Below, one piece after another: positions 1-5,534 of a stretch of 11,681 nucleotides of DNA (position 1 is the stretch's first letter; each line of letters begins with the position of its first letter). This stretch comes from Dehalococcoidia bacterium. GTDB taxonomy: Bacteria > Chloroflexota > Dehalococcoidia > UBA2979. Under the pieces are notes generated by a model, which was given only the letters and a program-made list of their open reading frames with translations, was not told the origin of the DNA and searched no databases. The translations under genes and the position numbers were made by a program. The stretch lies in the NCBI GenBank assembly GCA_004297315.1, contig SCTU01000215.1, forward strand, positions 1 to 11,681, in the 5' to 3' direction.

Positions 1-1
1 G

Positions 2-1165
2 TGGTGGGCCACACGCTGGGTCTGGCTGGGCGAGGCGATCTGGGTCGTCTACCTCACCCGCGAGCGCGGCCTGACGCTCGGCGAAGTCCTGCTCTTCCAG
101 GCCGTCTACTCGGCCGTCGTGATTGCCGGCGAGGTCCCCACGGGGGTGATGGCGGACCGCTGGGGCCGTCGTCTCAGCGTGATCCTCGGCTCGGCTGTCG
201 CGGTCGGCGCGATGTTGACGTTCGGCCTCGGACACTCGATCGCGGTGCTGCTTGTGTCGTACGCGATGTTCTCAGTTGCCGACGCCTTCTTCTCCGGTGC
301 GGACAGCGCCATCCTCTTCGACAGTCTGAAAGGGCTCGGCCGCGACAGGGAGTTCACGCGCTGGCAGGCACGCGAACTGGTGATTGGCGCGGCGTCGACG
401 GCCTCGTATACGTTGGTGGGCGCTCTGATGGTGCGCTGGGTGCCGCTTGCGGCGCCGTTCGTTGTCTCAGCCGTGCTCTCCGTCACCGGCTTCGTGCTCG
501 CATTCGCCCTCGTCGACCCCCCGCGCGCCGGCGAGCGGCATTCCCTCACGCGCATCGGCCTCGGGGCGGTACGCGCGGTCCTCGGCCGGCGCACGCTGTT
601 CGCGGCGGCGCTGCTGATGGCCCTCACCACCGCGGCGATCCATACGATGGGGATCACCCAGCAACCGGTGGCGCTCTCGTATGGCGTGCCCGTGTGGTCG
701 CTTGGCCTGTTCGTCGGCGCGCAACTCGCATTCTCCGCCTTGAGCGCCGCCGCCGCCGACCGCATCGGCCGCCGCATGGGGCTCGCCACGATCTTCCTCG
801 CGATGCCGCTCGTCAGTGCGCTGGCCCTGTTCGGCGGCATCGGAGATTCGGTATGGCTCTACGTGGTGTTCGTGCTGCCCTCGCTGGGCTGGAATGTGCT
901 CTGGCCGTACGTCTCTGACTACGTCGCCCGGCGCGTCGAGGACCAGGTCCGGGCGACGGCCCTCTCCGTCGCCTCGGTGCTCATGCACCTCACCTCCGTC
1001 GCCGTCCTGCCGCTCGTGGGCCTTGCCATCGACCGCCGCGGCCTGGACTCAGGCCTCGGGATCGCCGCGGCCGGGCTCGCGTTCACTTCGCTTGCCGTAT
1101 TCGCCGTCTGGTGGCGCGCAGACGACCGCACATCGACACCGGCCGAGACGCGCCCGTCCATCTAG
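2..1165 (+). CDS. MFS transporter, 5' end cut by window
   Basis: Major facilitator superfamily permease in the cytoplasmic membrane; substrate unknown. The reading frame is open from the first bases of the window (beginning W-W-A-T-R-W-V-W-L-G-E-A), so the true start lies upstream and 387 codons are visible. The loop between helices 2 and 3 carries the MFS signature GVMADRWGRR (bases 143-172), and a weaker copy, ADRIGRR, lies in the second half at about 755-775, as expected for the two six-helix halves. Alternating hydrophobic segments run to about base 1125, followed by a short polar tail. The stretch after helix 3 (GADSAILFDSL) resembles uncharacterised MFS proteins often grouped with drug or metabolite exporters, but I cannot assign a substrate. 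The stop is TAG at 1163-1165, and the next gene starts 47 bases later on the same strand. Family assignment is firm; function is not. Confidence 0.9.
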   Translation, partial: WWATRWVWLGEAIWVVYLTRERGLTLGEVLLFQAVYSAVVIAGEVPTGVMADRWGRRLSVILGSAVAVGAMLTFGLGHSIAVLLVSYAMFSVADAFFSGADSAILFDSLKGLGRDREFTRWQARELVIGAASTASYTLVGALMVRWVPLAAPFVVSAVLSVTGFVLAFALVDPPRAGERHSLTRIGLGAVRAVLGRRTLFAAALLMALTTAAIHTMGITQQPVALSYGVPVWSLGLFVGAQLAFSALSAAAADRIGRRMGLATIFLAMPLVSALALFGGIGDSVWLYVVFVLPSLGWNVLWPYVSDYVARRVEDQVRATALSVASVLMHLTSVAVLPLVGLAIDRRGLDSGLGIAAAGLAFTSLAVFAVWWRADDRTSTPAETRPSI

Positions 1166-1199
1166 CGGGCGCGCCTCGACGCCGTCGCCGGCGCCCGCG

Positions 1200-1205
1200 T
1201 ACGCT
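1200..1205 (+). promoter_or_regulatory. Candidate -10 element (TACGCT), leaderless start
   Basis: TACGCT fits the TAnnnT form of a sigma-70 -10 box and lies 7 bases before the ATG at 1213. A transcript starting the usual distance downstream would begin at or next to the start codon, which agrees with the lack of a Shine-Dalgarno sequence there. No clear -35 is visible; CTCGAC at 1175-1180 is a poor candidate with a 19-base spacer. Confidence 0.35.
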
Positions 1206-1212
1206 CGTTCTG

Positions 1213-1482
1213 ATGGTGAACGAAGAAGGCAGCGACGCCGAGGAGACCGACAGGCCAGTCACACCGCGTGAATTGCTGCGCGGTGCGCTCGTGGACGCCT
1301 CCGACCCGCGCTTCCCACGCTGGCTCCCGCTCCCCGGGGCGCTCCTCGCCGCCGGATGGGCGGGATATCAGGCGGCGGCCACCGACGCGGGGTTCTTGTC
1401 TACGCTGTTCTGGCCCGGCCTGGCGATCTTCCTGCTCGTGACCCTCGCAGCCTGGTTCGGCTGGCAACTGGAGATCGACTAG
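1213..1482 (+). CDS. Small two-helix membrane protein, unknown function
   Basis: An 89-residue protein that I do not recognise as a named family. Residues 1-35 are polar and acidic (MVNEEGSDAEETDRP...), and two hydrophobic segments follow at about 37-55 (rich in L, A, G, W) and 62-84 (FLSTLFWPGLAIFLLVTLAA). This predicts an integral membrane protein with a cytoplasmic-type acidic tail. ATG at 1213 was chosen because upstream codons in frame give an arginine-rich stretch typical of non-coding high-GC DNA, and a -10-like TACGCT lies just before it; there is no good Shine-Dalgarno sequence, so it may be translated from a leaderless mRNA. GTG at 1216 is an alternative start. It sits 47 bases after the MFS gene and 33 bases before holA, and an inverted repeat encloses it exactly. 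Coding status is supported by sensible hydrophobic segments and strong third-position GC. Confidence 0.72.
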   Translation: MVNEEGSDAEETDRPVTPRELLRGALVDASDPRFPRWLPLPGALLAAGWAGYQAAATDAGFLSTLFWPGLAIFLLVTLAAWFGWQLEID

Positions 1483-1515
1483 CGCGCGGCGTCGAGGCGC
1501 GCGGGGGAGCATCGA

Positions 1516-2562
1516 GTGCCGCTGCACATCATCTACGGCCCGGACGAGTTCACCGCCTCGGAGGCGCTCGCCGCGCTGAAGTCGGCACTCGACGCGGATG
1601 GCTCCCTCGCCACCAACACGACCGTGCTTGCCGGCCGCGGGCTCACCCCGCAGACGCTGCTCCAACATGCCTCCGCGCTTCCCTTCCTCGCGCCCGCGCG
1701 CCTCGTCGTCGTCGAGGGCCTCGTGACCTCGCTCGGCGGACGGCGCGCAACCGGGGACACCTGGCAGCCGCTGCTCGACTTCGTCCCGCAGATGCCGGAG
1801 AGCAACCACGTGGTGCTGCTCGAGCCGCCGCCGAAGGAGCAGGGCGACCGCGACGTCGTCGGCGGACATGCGCTCGTCACGGCGCTCAAGCGGATGTCGA
1901 ACGTTACGGTGACCCAGTGTGCCGCGCTGAAGCCCTGGCGGGGCCGCGATGGCGGCCCGAGCGAAGTCGAGGCGTGGACCGAGCGCCGCGCCCGCGAGCG
2001 CGGGATCGCGATCGAGCGGGCGGGCGTCGGGCTGCTCGCCGACCTCGCGGGGACGAACCTGCGCCTGATCGCGACCGAACTCGACAAGCTGGCGGCCTAC
2101 GCCAACGGCCGCCCGATCACGGCTGCCGACGTCGAGACGATGACCCCGCTCGCGCGCGAAGAGAGCATGTTCGAACTCGTCGATGCGGTGATCGAGGGGC
2201 GCGCGGCGCCCGCGCTGGTGATGCTCCGCCGCGTGCTCGAGGAGACCTCCGAGACCCCAATCGCCGTGATGAACCGCGTTGCACGCCAGGTGCGCAACCT
2301 CGTCCGCGCCACCGAGTTGATCGAGGCGCGCGCGAGCGAACAGGCGATCGGCGAAGCGACCGGTGCGCGGGGGTTCCCGCTGACGAAGCTGCTGCGCCAG
2401 GCCCGTGCGACCTCGCGTCCCGCCGCCGAGGCCGCGCTCCGCGCCGTCGAAGCCGCCGACACCGAGGTGAAGACCGGCAAGCGCGCGGATGTCCTTGCCC
2501 TCGAACTTCTGGTCGTGCGTCTGGCGGCGATCGCCGCCCCCGCGCGCGGTCAGCGTCGCTAA
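1516..2562 (+). CDS. holA: DNA polymerase III subunit delta
   Basis: Delta subunit of the clamp loader, which opens the beta sliding clamp and loads it on primed DNA with the gamma/tau and delta-prime subunits. The 348-residue length is normal for the family. The N-terminus has the family hallmark (H-I-I-Y-G-P-D-E-F, residues 4-12) at the start of the AAA+-like module, which in delta lacks a working Walker A. The C-terminal helical collar domain includes 'ETPIAVMNRVARQVRNL' and, at about 317-329, EVKTGKRADVLAL, matching the conserved D-x-x-x-K-x-G motif near the end of HolA proteins. The start is GTG at 1516, with GGGGGAG at 1503-1509 six bases before it. It follows the small membrane-protein gene by 33 bases and is probably co-transcribed with it. 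Its TAA stop overlaps the stop of the convergent ABC ATPase gene. Confidence 0.9.
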   Translation: MPLHIIYGPDEFTASEALAALKSALDADGSLATNTTVLAGRGLTPQTLLQHASALPFLAPARLVVVEGLVTSLGGRRATGDTWQPLLDFVPQMPESNHVVLLEPPPKEQGDRDVVGGHALVTALKRMSNVTVTQCAALKPWRGRDGGPSEVEAWTERRARERGIAIERAGVGLLADLAGTNLRLIATELDKLAAYANGRPITAADVETMTPLAREESMFELVDAVIEGRAAPALVMLRRVLEETSETPIAVMNRVARQVRNLVRATELIEARASEQAIGEATGARGFPLTKLLRQARATSRPAAEAALRAVEAADTEVKTGKRADVLALELLVVRLAAIAAPARGQRR

Positions 2563-3617
2563 CGCTCGCGTCGCAGGTCTACTGCCATCGGGTTGAAGCA
2601 CGCCACACGATGCCCGGGCGCCGCCGGCGTATCGCTTCCCGGAAACGGCGATGCCGGCTCCAGCGACGGCGAGGCTTCCAGGCGGCAGCGCGAAACGGCC
2701 TTCGGGCACCGTTCCAAGAAGGCGCACTCGTCGCCGAGCGTGGCGAGGTCCGGCGGGTTTCCGCGCATCGGCGTGAGTCGCCCACCGGACATCACACCGG
2801 GGACGCTGTTCAGGAGTCCGTACGTGTAGGGGTGCCGCGGTCGCCGGAAGACCGTGAACACGTCGGCCTCCTCGGCGACGAGTCCGCCGTACATGACGAG
2901 CACACGGTCGGCGAGCCGCGCGACGACGCCGAAGTCGTGCGTGATCAGCATGACGGCTGTCCCCTGGTCGCGCAGCCGCTCGAGCCAGTCGAGTGTCTCC
3001 AGCCGGACGGCGGGGTCGAGGTTTGCGGTCGGCTCGTCGGCGATCACGATCTTCGGACGCAGCGCGGTCGCCATTGCCACCATCACGCGCTGTGCCATGC
3101 CGCCGGAGAGCTGGAAGGGGTAGGCGTCGACGATCCGTTCGGCGTCCGGCAGGAGCGGGCGCAGCGCCTCCACCGCAGCGACGCGCGCCGCCTTGGCGTC
3201 CAGCCGCTCGTGCGCGAGGAAGATCTCCGCGATCTGCTCGCCGATGCGCAGTGTGGGTGTCAGTCCCGCCATCGCGTCCTGGAAGATCATCGCGATCTCG
3301 CCGCCGCGGACTCGCCGCCGTTCGTCGCCGGTGAGTTCGAGGAGCGAGCGGCCCTCGTAGAGGATTGTTCCGCTGACCTCCGCGGTGGACGGGAGCAGCC
3401 CGAGCGTCGCGAGGGCGACGGAAGACTTCCCGGCCGCGGACTCGCCCACGAGCGCGAGGGCCTCACCGGGATAGAGGTCAAGCGAGACCCCGCGGACCGC
3501 GGGGATCATGCCCTCCGGCCCGCGGTACGAGGCGCGCAGGTCGCGGACGGAAAGGATCGGCGCCTGGCGGACCTCCGTCGCGGCAGCCTCTCCGGCGTGT
3601 GAGTTCGCGTCGGACAT
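2559..3617 (-). CDS. DppD/OppD-type ABC transporter ATP-binding protein
   Basis: ATPase subunit of a dipeptide/oligopeptide/nickel (PepT) family ABC importer; it would drive uptake from the inner face of the membrane. With the chosen ATG the protein has 352 residues. Visible elements: Walker A GESAAGKSS (58-66, K64), Q-loop Q113, signature LSGGMAQ (170-176), Walker B IVIADEP (190-196) and switch histidine H227. The C-terminal oligopeptide-transporter region has cysteines C298, C304, C311 and C340 in the CxF...RCP...C...C pattern, which in some OppD proteins binds an iron-sulfur cluster. The ATG at 3617 was preferred over an upstream in-frame GTG near 3686 because the extra 23 residues look non-coding; its Shine-Dalgarno is weak. 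No permease, binding protein or DppF partner lies in the window, so its partners must be elsewhere. It follows lexA by 184 bases on the same strand. The stop overlaps the holA stop by 4 bases. Confidence 0.9.
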   Translation of the reverse strand: MSDANSHAGEAAATEVRQAPILSVRDLRASYRGPEGMIPAVRGVSLDLYPGEALALVGESAAGKSSVALATLGLLPSTAEVSGTILYEGRSLLELTGDERRRVRGGEIAMIFQDAMAGLTPTLRIGEQIAEIFLAHERLDAKAARVAAVEALRPLLPDAERIVDAYPFQLSGGMAQRVMVAMATALRPKIVIADEPTANLDPAVRLETLDWLERLRDQGTAVMLITHDFGVVARLADRVLVMYGGLVAEEADVFTVFRRPRHPYTYGLLNSVPGVMSGGRLTPMRGNPPDLATLGDECAFLERCPKAVSRCRLEASPSLEPASPFPGSDTPAAPGHRVACFNPMAVDLRRER

Positions 3618-3801
3618 TCTCAACCCGCCGTCACGCTGATGGGGAGCACACGTCTGCCCCGACTGCTGAAACACCGTCAGAGACACGGTACTCCAGCGCC
3701 TGGAATCTGCGCGCTCGAAAGCGCCTTGAAATCAGCCGCAGGCGGGGGAGGCGAGGTCGGCGGGGACGCGTTGCCGCGTACCGACGCCGACCGTGGGCTC
3801 G

Positions 3802-4434
3802 CTAGAAGGACCGGATCGTAGCGACCAGCCGGCCTTGGACCTGGACGTTCGAGGCGTCCTCCATGATCGGCCCCATCGTCGAGTTCATCGGCTGCAGCCG
3901 GACTTTCCGGCCTTCCGGGTAGTACTTCTTCAGCGTGGTCTCGCCACGGTCGACGATCCACGCCGCGACGACTTCGCCGGGGTCGGCGGTCTGGCGTGGC
4001 TCGAGGATCACGATGTCGCCGTCATTAATGAGGGCGTCGATCATCGAGGTCCCCTGCACGCGCAGCGCGAAGAGGTTCGCCTTTCCGCGGACCTGCTCTT
4101 CTGTGAGTTCGATGATGTCCAGCGGCGCGACGCTGTCCGGATGTGTGGGGATCGGGATGCCCGCGGCGATCGGCCCAAGCAGCGGCACCTGGACGGTGCG
4201 GCGGCGGCGTTCGCCCTGGCGGTTGAGCAGTTCGATGGCGCGCGAGACCTCCCGGTCGCGCCGGATCAGGCCCTTTTCCTCGAGACGTTTGAGGTTGTAG
4301 TCCACCACGCTGGTCGAGGAGATGCTGCAGCCCTGCTGGATGTCGCGGATGCTCGGCGGGTAGTCATGCTCGGCGATGAATTGCTCGAGAAACCGGAGGA
4401 TGTCCCGTTGCTTCTCCGACAGGCCGTCTGACAT
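3802..4434 (-). CDS. lexA: LexA repressor, SOS response regulator
   Basis: Repressor of DNA-damage genes that cuts itself when bound to RecA filaments. The 210-residue protein has a winged-helix DNA-binding domain (about 1-70, recognition region around 'SIRDIQQGCSISSTSVVDYN'), a short linker, and the S24-type peptidase domain. The self-cleavage bond is A91-G92 in GPIAAGIPI; the catalytic pair is S130 (in GTSM) and K169 (in TTLKKYY), with spacing close to that of E. coli LexA. The recognition-helix text resembles Chloroflexota LexA proteins rather than the E. coli type, so the operator should not be assumed to be CTGT-N8-ACAG. The ATG at 4434 is preceded by GGAAGGGA six bases upstream. A promoter with candidate operator lies at 4571-4616, giving a leader of about 147 bases, consistent with autoregulation. 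It is divergent from the PIG-L gene and upstream of the ABC ATPase gene. Confidence 0.96.
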   Translation of the reverse strand: MSDGLSEKQRDILRFLEQFIAEHDYPPSIRDIQQGCSISSTSVVDYNLKRLEEKGLIRRDREVSRAIELLNRQGERRRRTVQVPLLGPIAAGIPIPTHPDSVAPLDIIELTEEQVRGKANLFALRVQGTSMIDALINDGDIVILEPRQTADPGEVVAAWIVDRGETTLKKYYPEGRKVRLQPMNSTMGPIMEDASNVQVQGRLVATIRSF

Positions 4435-4498
4435 CGCGCGTCCCTTCCGACGGCGCCGCCCGCAGGCCGGCGCCTTACTGCTGCCCCACCGCGCCTCA

Positions 4499-4513
4499 GC
4501 GGGCCGGGCCCGC
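4499..4513. repeat. GC-rich perfect dyad in the lexA leader
   Basis: GCGGGCCGGGCCCGC is a perfect dyad with 7-base arms and a single central base. It would fall inside the untranslated leader of lexA if transcription starts near 4581. It could form a short hairpin or be a protein site; GC-rich dyads also arise by chance in such DNA. Confidence 0.4.
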
Positions 4514-4518
4514 CTCGT

Positions 4519-4581
4519 CAGAACGTCCGCTTTGATACGACCGCCGAGGCGGTCAGACAGATGTGCGGCACGGATGTTCTG
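4519..4581. repeat. Long inverted repeat around a hairpin, lexA leader
   Basis: CAGAACGTCCG (4519-4529) and CGGATGTTCTG (4571-4581) are inverted copies matching at 10 of 11 bases, 41 bases apart. Between them lies a perfect hairpin GACCGCC-GA-GGCGGTC (4539-4554). In the lexA transcript the arms would form the outer stem with one A-C mismatch and the inner dyad a second stem. Alternatively the arms are two copies of a protein-binding motif containing GAAC/GTTC, one of them overlapping the lexA start region. Confidence 0.55.
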
Positions 4582-4589
4582 TTCGGAAC
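4576..4589. promoter_or_regulatory. lexA: Candidate LexA operator (GTTC/GAAC cluster)
   Basis: On the plus strand GTTCTGTTCGGAAC contains two direct GTTC words and an inverted GAAC, forming a GTTC-N6-GAAC dyad and a tighter GTTC-G-GAAC dyad. It overlaps the -10 and likely start point of the lexA promoter, the expected place for an autoregulatory SOS box. GAAC/GTTC words are the core of LexA sites in several non-enterobacterial phyla, but the exact arrangement here does not match a consensus I can name, so the call is inferential. Confidence 0.45.
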
Positions 4590-4616
4590 GCTAATGCCGT
4601 CCCGACACGGCGTCAA
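4588..4616 (-). promoter_or_regulatory. lexA: lexA promoter (TTGACG-N17-TAGCGT)
   Basis: On the minus strand TTGACG (4616-4611) and TAGCGT (4593-4588) are separated by exactly 17 bases, a good sigma-70 type arrangement in GC-rich DNA. The predicted start is near 4581, about 147 bases before the lexA ATG. It is the best complete promoter in the window. Confidence 0.6.
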
Positions 4617-4641
4617 CCCCGCTGGGACGTCGAGCCACCCC

Positions 4642-4652
4642 CGTGAATCACG
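4642..4652. repeat. Perfect 11-base dyad between divergent promoters
   Basis: CGTGAATCACG is a perfect dyad with 5-base arms and one central base, located upstream of both the lexA promoter and the PIG-L -10 element. It may be an operator for an unknown regulator. It is too short to exclude chance. Confidence 0.25.
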
Positions 4653-4708
4653 AGTGAGCCGAGGGGGGGCGCCGGTCGTGGACGCCAAGGACGAGCCGTC
4701 TGCCCCGC

Positions 4709-4714
4709 TACGAT
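4709..4714 (+). promoter_or_regulatory. Candidate -10 element (TACGAT) for the PIG-L gene
   Basis: TACGAT fits TAnnnT and lies 25 bases before the ATG at 4740, leaving room for a short leader containing the AAAGG ribosome-binding site. I find no convincing -35 at 16-18 bases upstream. Confidence 0.35.
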
Positions 4715-4739
4715 CGGTGACGCTAGGGAAAGGTTGCCC

Positions 4740-5486
4740 ATGCCGGCTGGACTGGAAGACCTGTTCGGCCGGGAGCGGCCGGGGGAGCCGGACGAGGCGG
4801 CGGGCGAGTTCCGGCGCGCGCTCGTCGTCGCCGCGCATCCCGACGACGCCGACTTCGGCGCCGCCGGAACCGCAGCCCTACTCGCGCGGGCCGGCTGGGA
4901 GGTCCGCTACCTCGTCGCCACCGACGGCTCGAAGGGCTCCGACGACCCCGCCATCGCCCAGCCGGAGCTCATCGCGATGCGGGCCGAGGAGCAGCGCGCC
5001 GCCGCCGTCATCCTCGGCGTGGGCGAAGTCCGTTTTCTCGGCCACACAGACGGCGAACTGGTCTGGTCGCACGCCCTGATTGGCGAGGTCGTCCGCGAGA
5101 TCCGCGAGTTCCGACCGTACGCCGTCTACACCCATGACCCCGAGGCCGTGATCGTCGGCAATTCCTTCGTCAGCCACTCCGACCACCGCGCGACCGGCCT
5201 GGCGACTGTCGACGCCGTCTACCCCGCCGCGCGCGACCGCCTGAACTTCCCCGAGCAGGTCGCCGCCGGCCTCCAGCCCCACAAAGTGCGTGAGCTCTAC
5301 ATCTTCGGCGGCAACGAGTCGAACTTCTCCGTCGACATCACCGAGGTCATCGAGACAAAGATCGCCGCGATGCGCGCGCACACCTCGCAGTTCCCGCCGG
5401 AACTCCTCGAGCGGATGCGCGAGTATTGGCGCGACGCGGACGGCCGCTATCACGAGCAGTTCCGCCGCGTCATCATGTTCATCTAG
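4740..5486 (+). CDS. PIG-L/LmbE family zinc deacetylase
   Basis: Zinc-dependent N-deacetylase of the LmbE/PIG-L family, whose members remove acetyl groups from N-acetylglucosamine conjugates (BshB in bacillithiol, MshB in mycothiol synthesis) or cleave thiol conjugates (Mca). The protein has 248 residues. The metal/catalytic motif AHPDD occurs at 32-36 (H33, D35, D36) and the second metal motif HSDHRATG at 146-153 (H146, H149). The intervening 'VRYLVATDGSKGSDD' (55-69) is the typical family loop. ATG at 4740 was chosen because AAAGG ends six bases before it; an in-frame TTG at 4734 would overlap that spacing. It is the first gene of a plus-strand run, followed after 48 bases by the Nudix-ATC fusion. 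Which substrate it uses cannot be told; the general length and motifs fit the GlcNAc-type deacetylases without a specific thiol-pathway signature. Confidence 0.9.
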   Translation: MPAGLEDLFGRERPGEPDEAAGEFRRALVVAAHPDDADFGAAGTAALLARAGWEVRYLVATDGSKGSDDPAIAQPELIAMRAEEQRAAAVILGVGEVRFLGHTDGELVWSHALIGEVVREIREFRPYAVYTHDPEAVIVGNSFVSHSDHRATGLATVDAVYPAARDRLNFPEQVAAGLQPHKVRELYIFGGNESNFSVDITEVIETKIAAMRAHTSQFPPELLERMREYWRDADGRYHEQFRRVIMFI

Positions 5487-5534
5487 ACACGCTCATCCCA
5501 CGCTGCGGCGCGTCGCGCGCCCCCGAGGTCATCG

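Larger units (their letters stand above)
1169..1502. repeat. 16-bp perfect inverted repeat bracketing a small gene
   Basis: GCGCGCCTCGACGCCG at 1169-1184 is repeated in exact inverted form (CGGCGTCGAGGCGCGC) at 1487-1502. The left arm begins 3 bases after the MFS stop codon and the right arm begins 4 bases after the stop codon of the small membrane-protein gene, so the pair encloses that gene almost exactly. The right arm directly abuts the GGGGGAG ribosome-binding site of holA. Bases just outside the arms do not extend the match and I see no convincing target-site duplication. It may be the terminal repeat of a small inserted cassette, a long-range RNA stem, or a pair of protein sites; the sequence alone does not decide. 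Confidence 0.7.
4435..4739. other. Divergent lexA / PIG-L intergenic control region
   Basis: A 305-base non-coding stretch. From left to right it holds the lexA Shine-Dalgarno, an inverted repeat GGCGCCG/CGGCGCC (4452-4458 and 4468-4474), a perfect dyad GCGGGCCGGGCCCGC (4499-4513), an inverted repeat with arms 4519-4529 and 4571-4581 around a hairpin (4539-4554), the lexA promoter (4588-4616), a perfect 11-base dyad CGTGAATCACG (4642-4652), and a -10-like element before the PIG-L gene (4709-4714). Frames open through it read as arginine/serine/proline-rich non-coding peptides, so I see no gene here. Confidence 0.7.

Noticed and set aside
1162..2727. 521-codon minus-strand frame opposite the small membrane-protein gene and holA
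   Set aside because: Low-complexity arginine/glycine-rich translation without family motifs, opposite a clear holA.
1356..3602. Very long open frame (748 codons) on the plus strand across holA and the ABC gene
   Set aside because: It is arginine/glycine/proline-rich, matches no family, and overlaps well-recognised genes on both strands; such frames are common in high-GC DNA.
3675..3692. ACCGT/ACGGT inverted repeat upstream of the ABC gene
   Set aside because: Five-base arms with a seven-base loop are expected by chance.
3711..3724. Minus-strand hairpin GCGCT-TTCG-AGCGC between lexA and the ABC gene, possible terminator
   Set aside because: The tetraloop is tempting, but the stem is only five pairs and no T-run follows, so I do not call a terminator.
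4561..5079. 172-codon frame starting inside the lexA/PIG-L gap
   Set aside because: The part in the gap has no ribosome-binding site and covers promoter elements; the rest is a shadow of the PIG-L gene.
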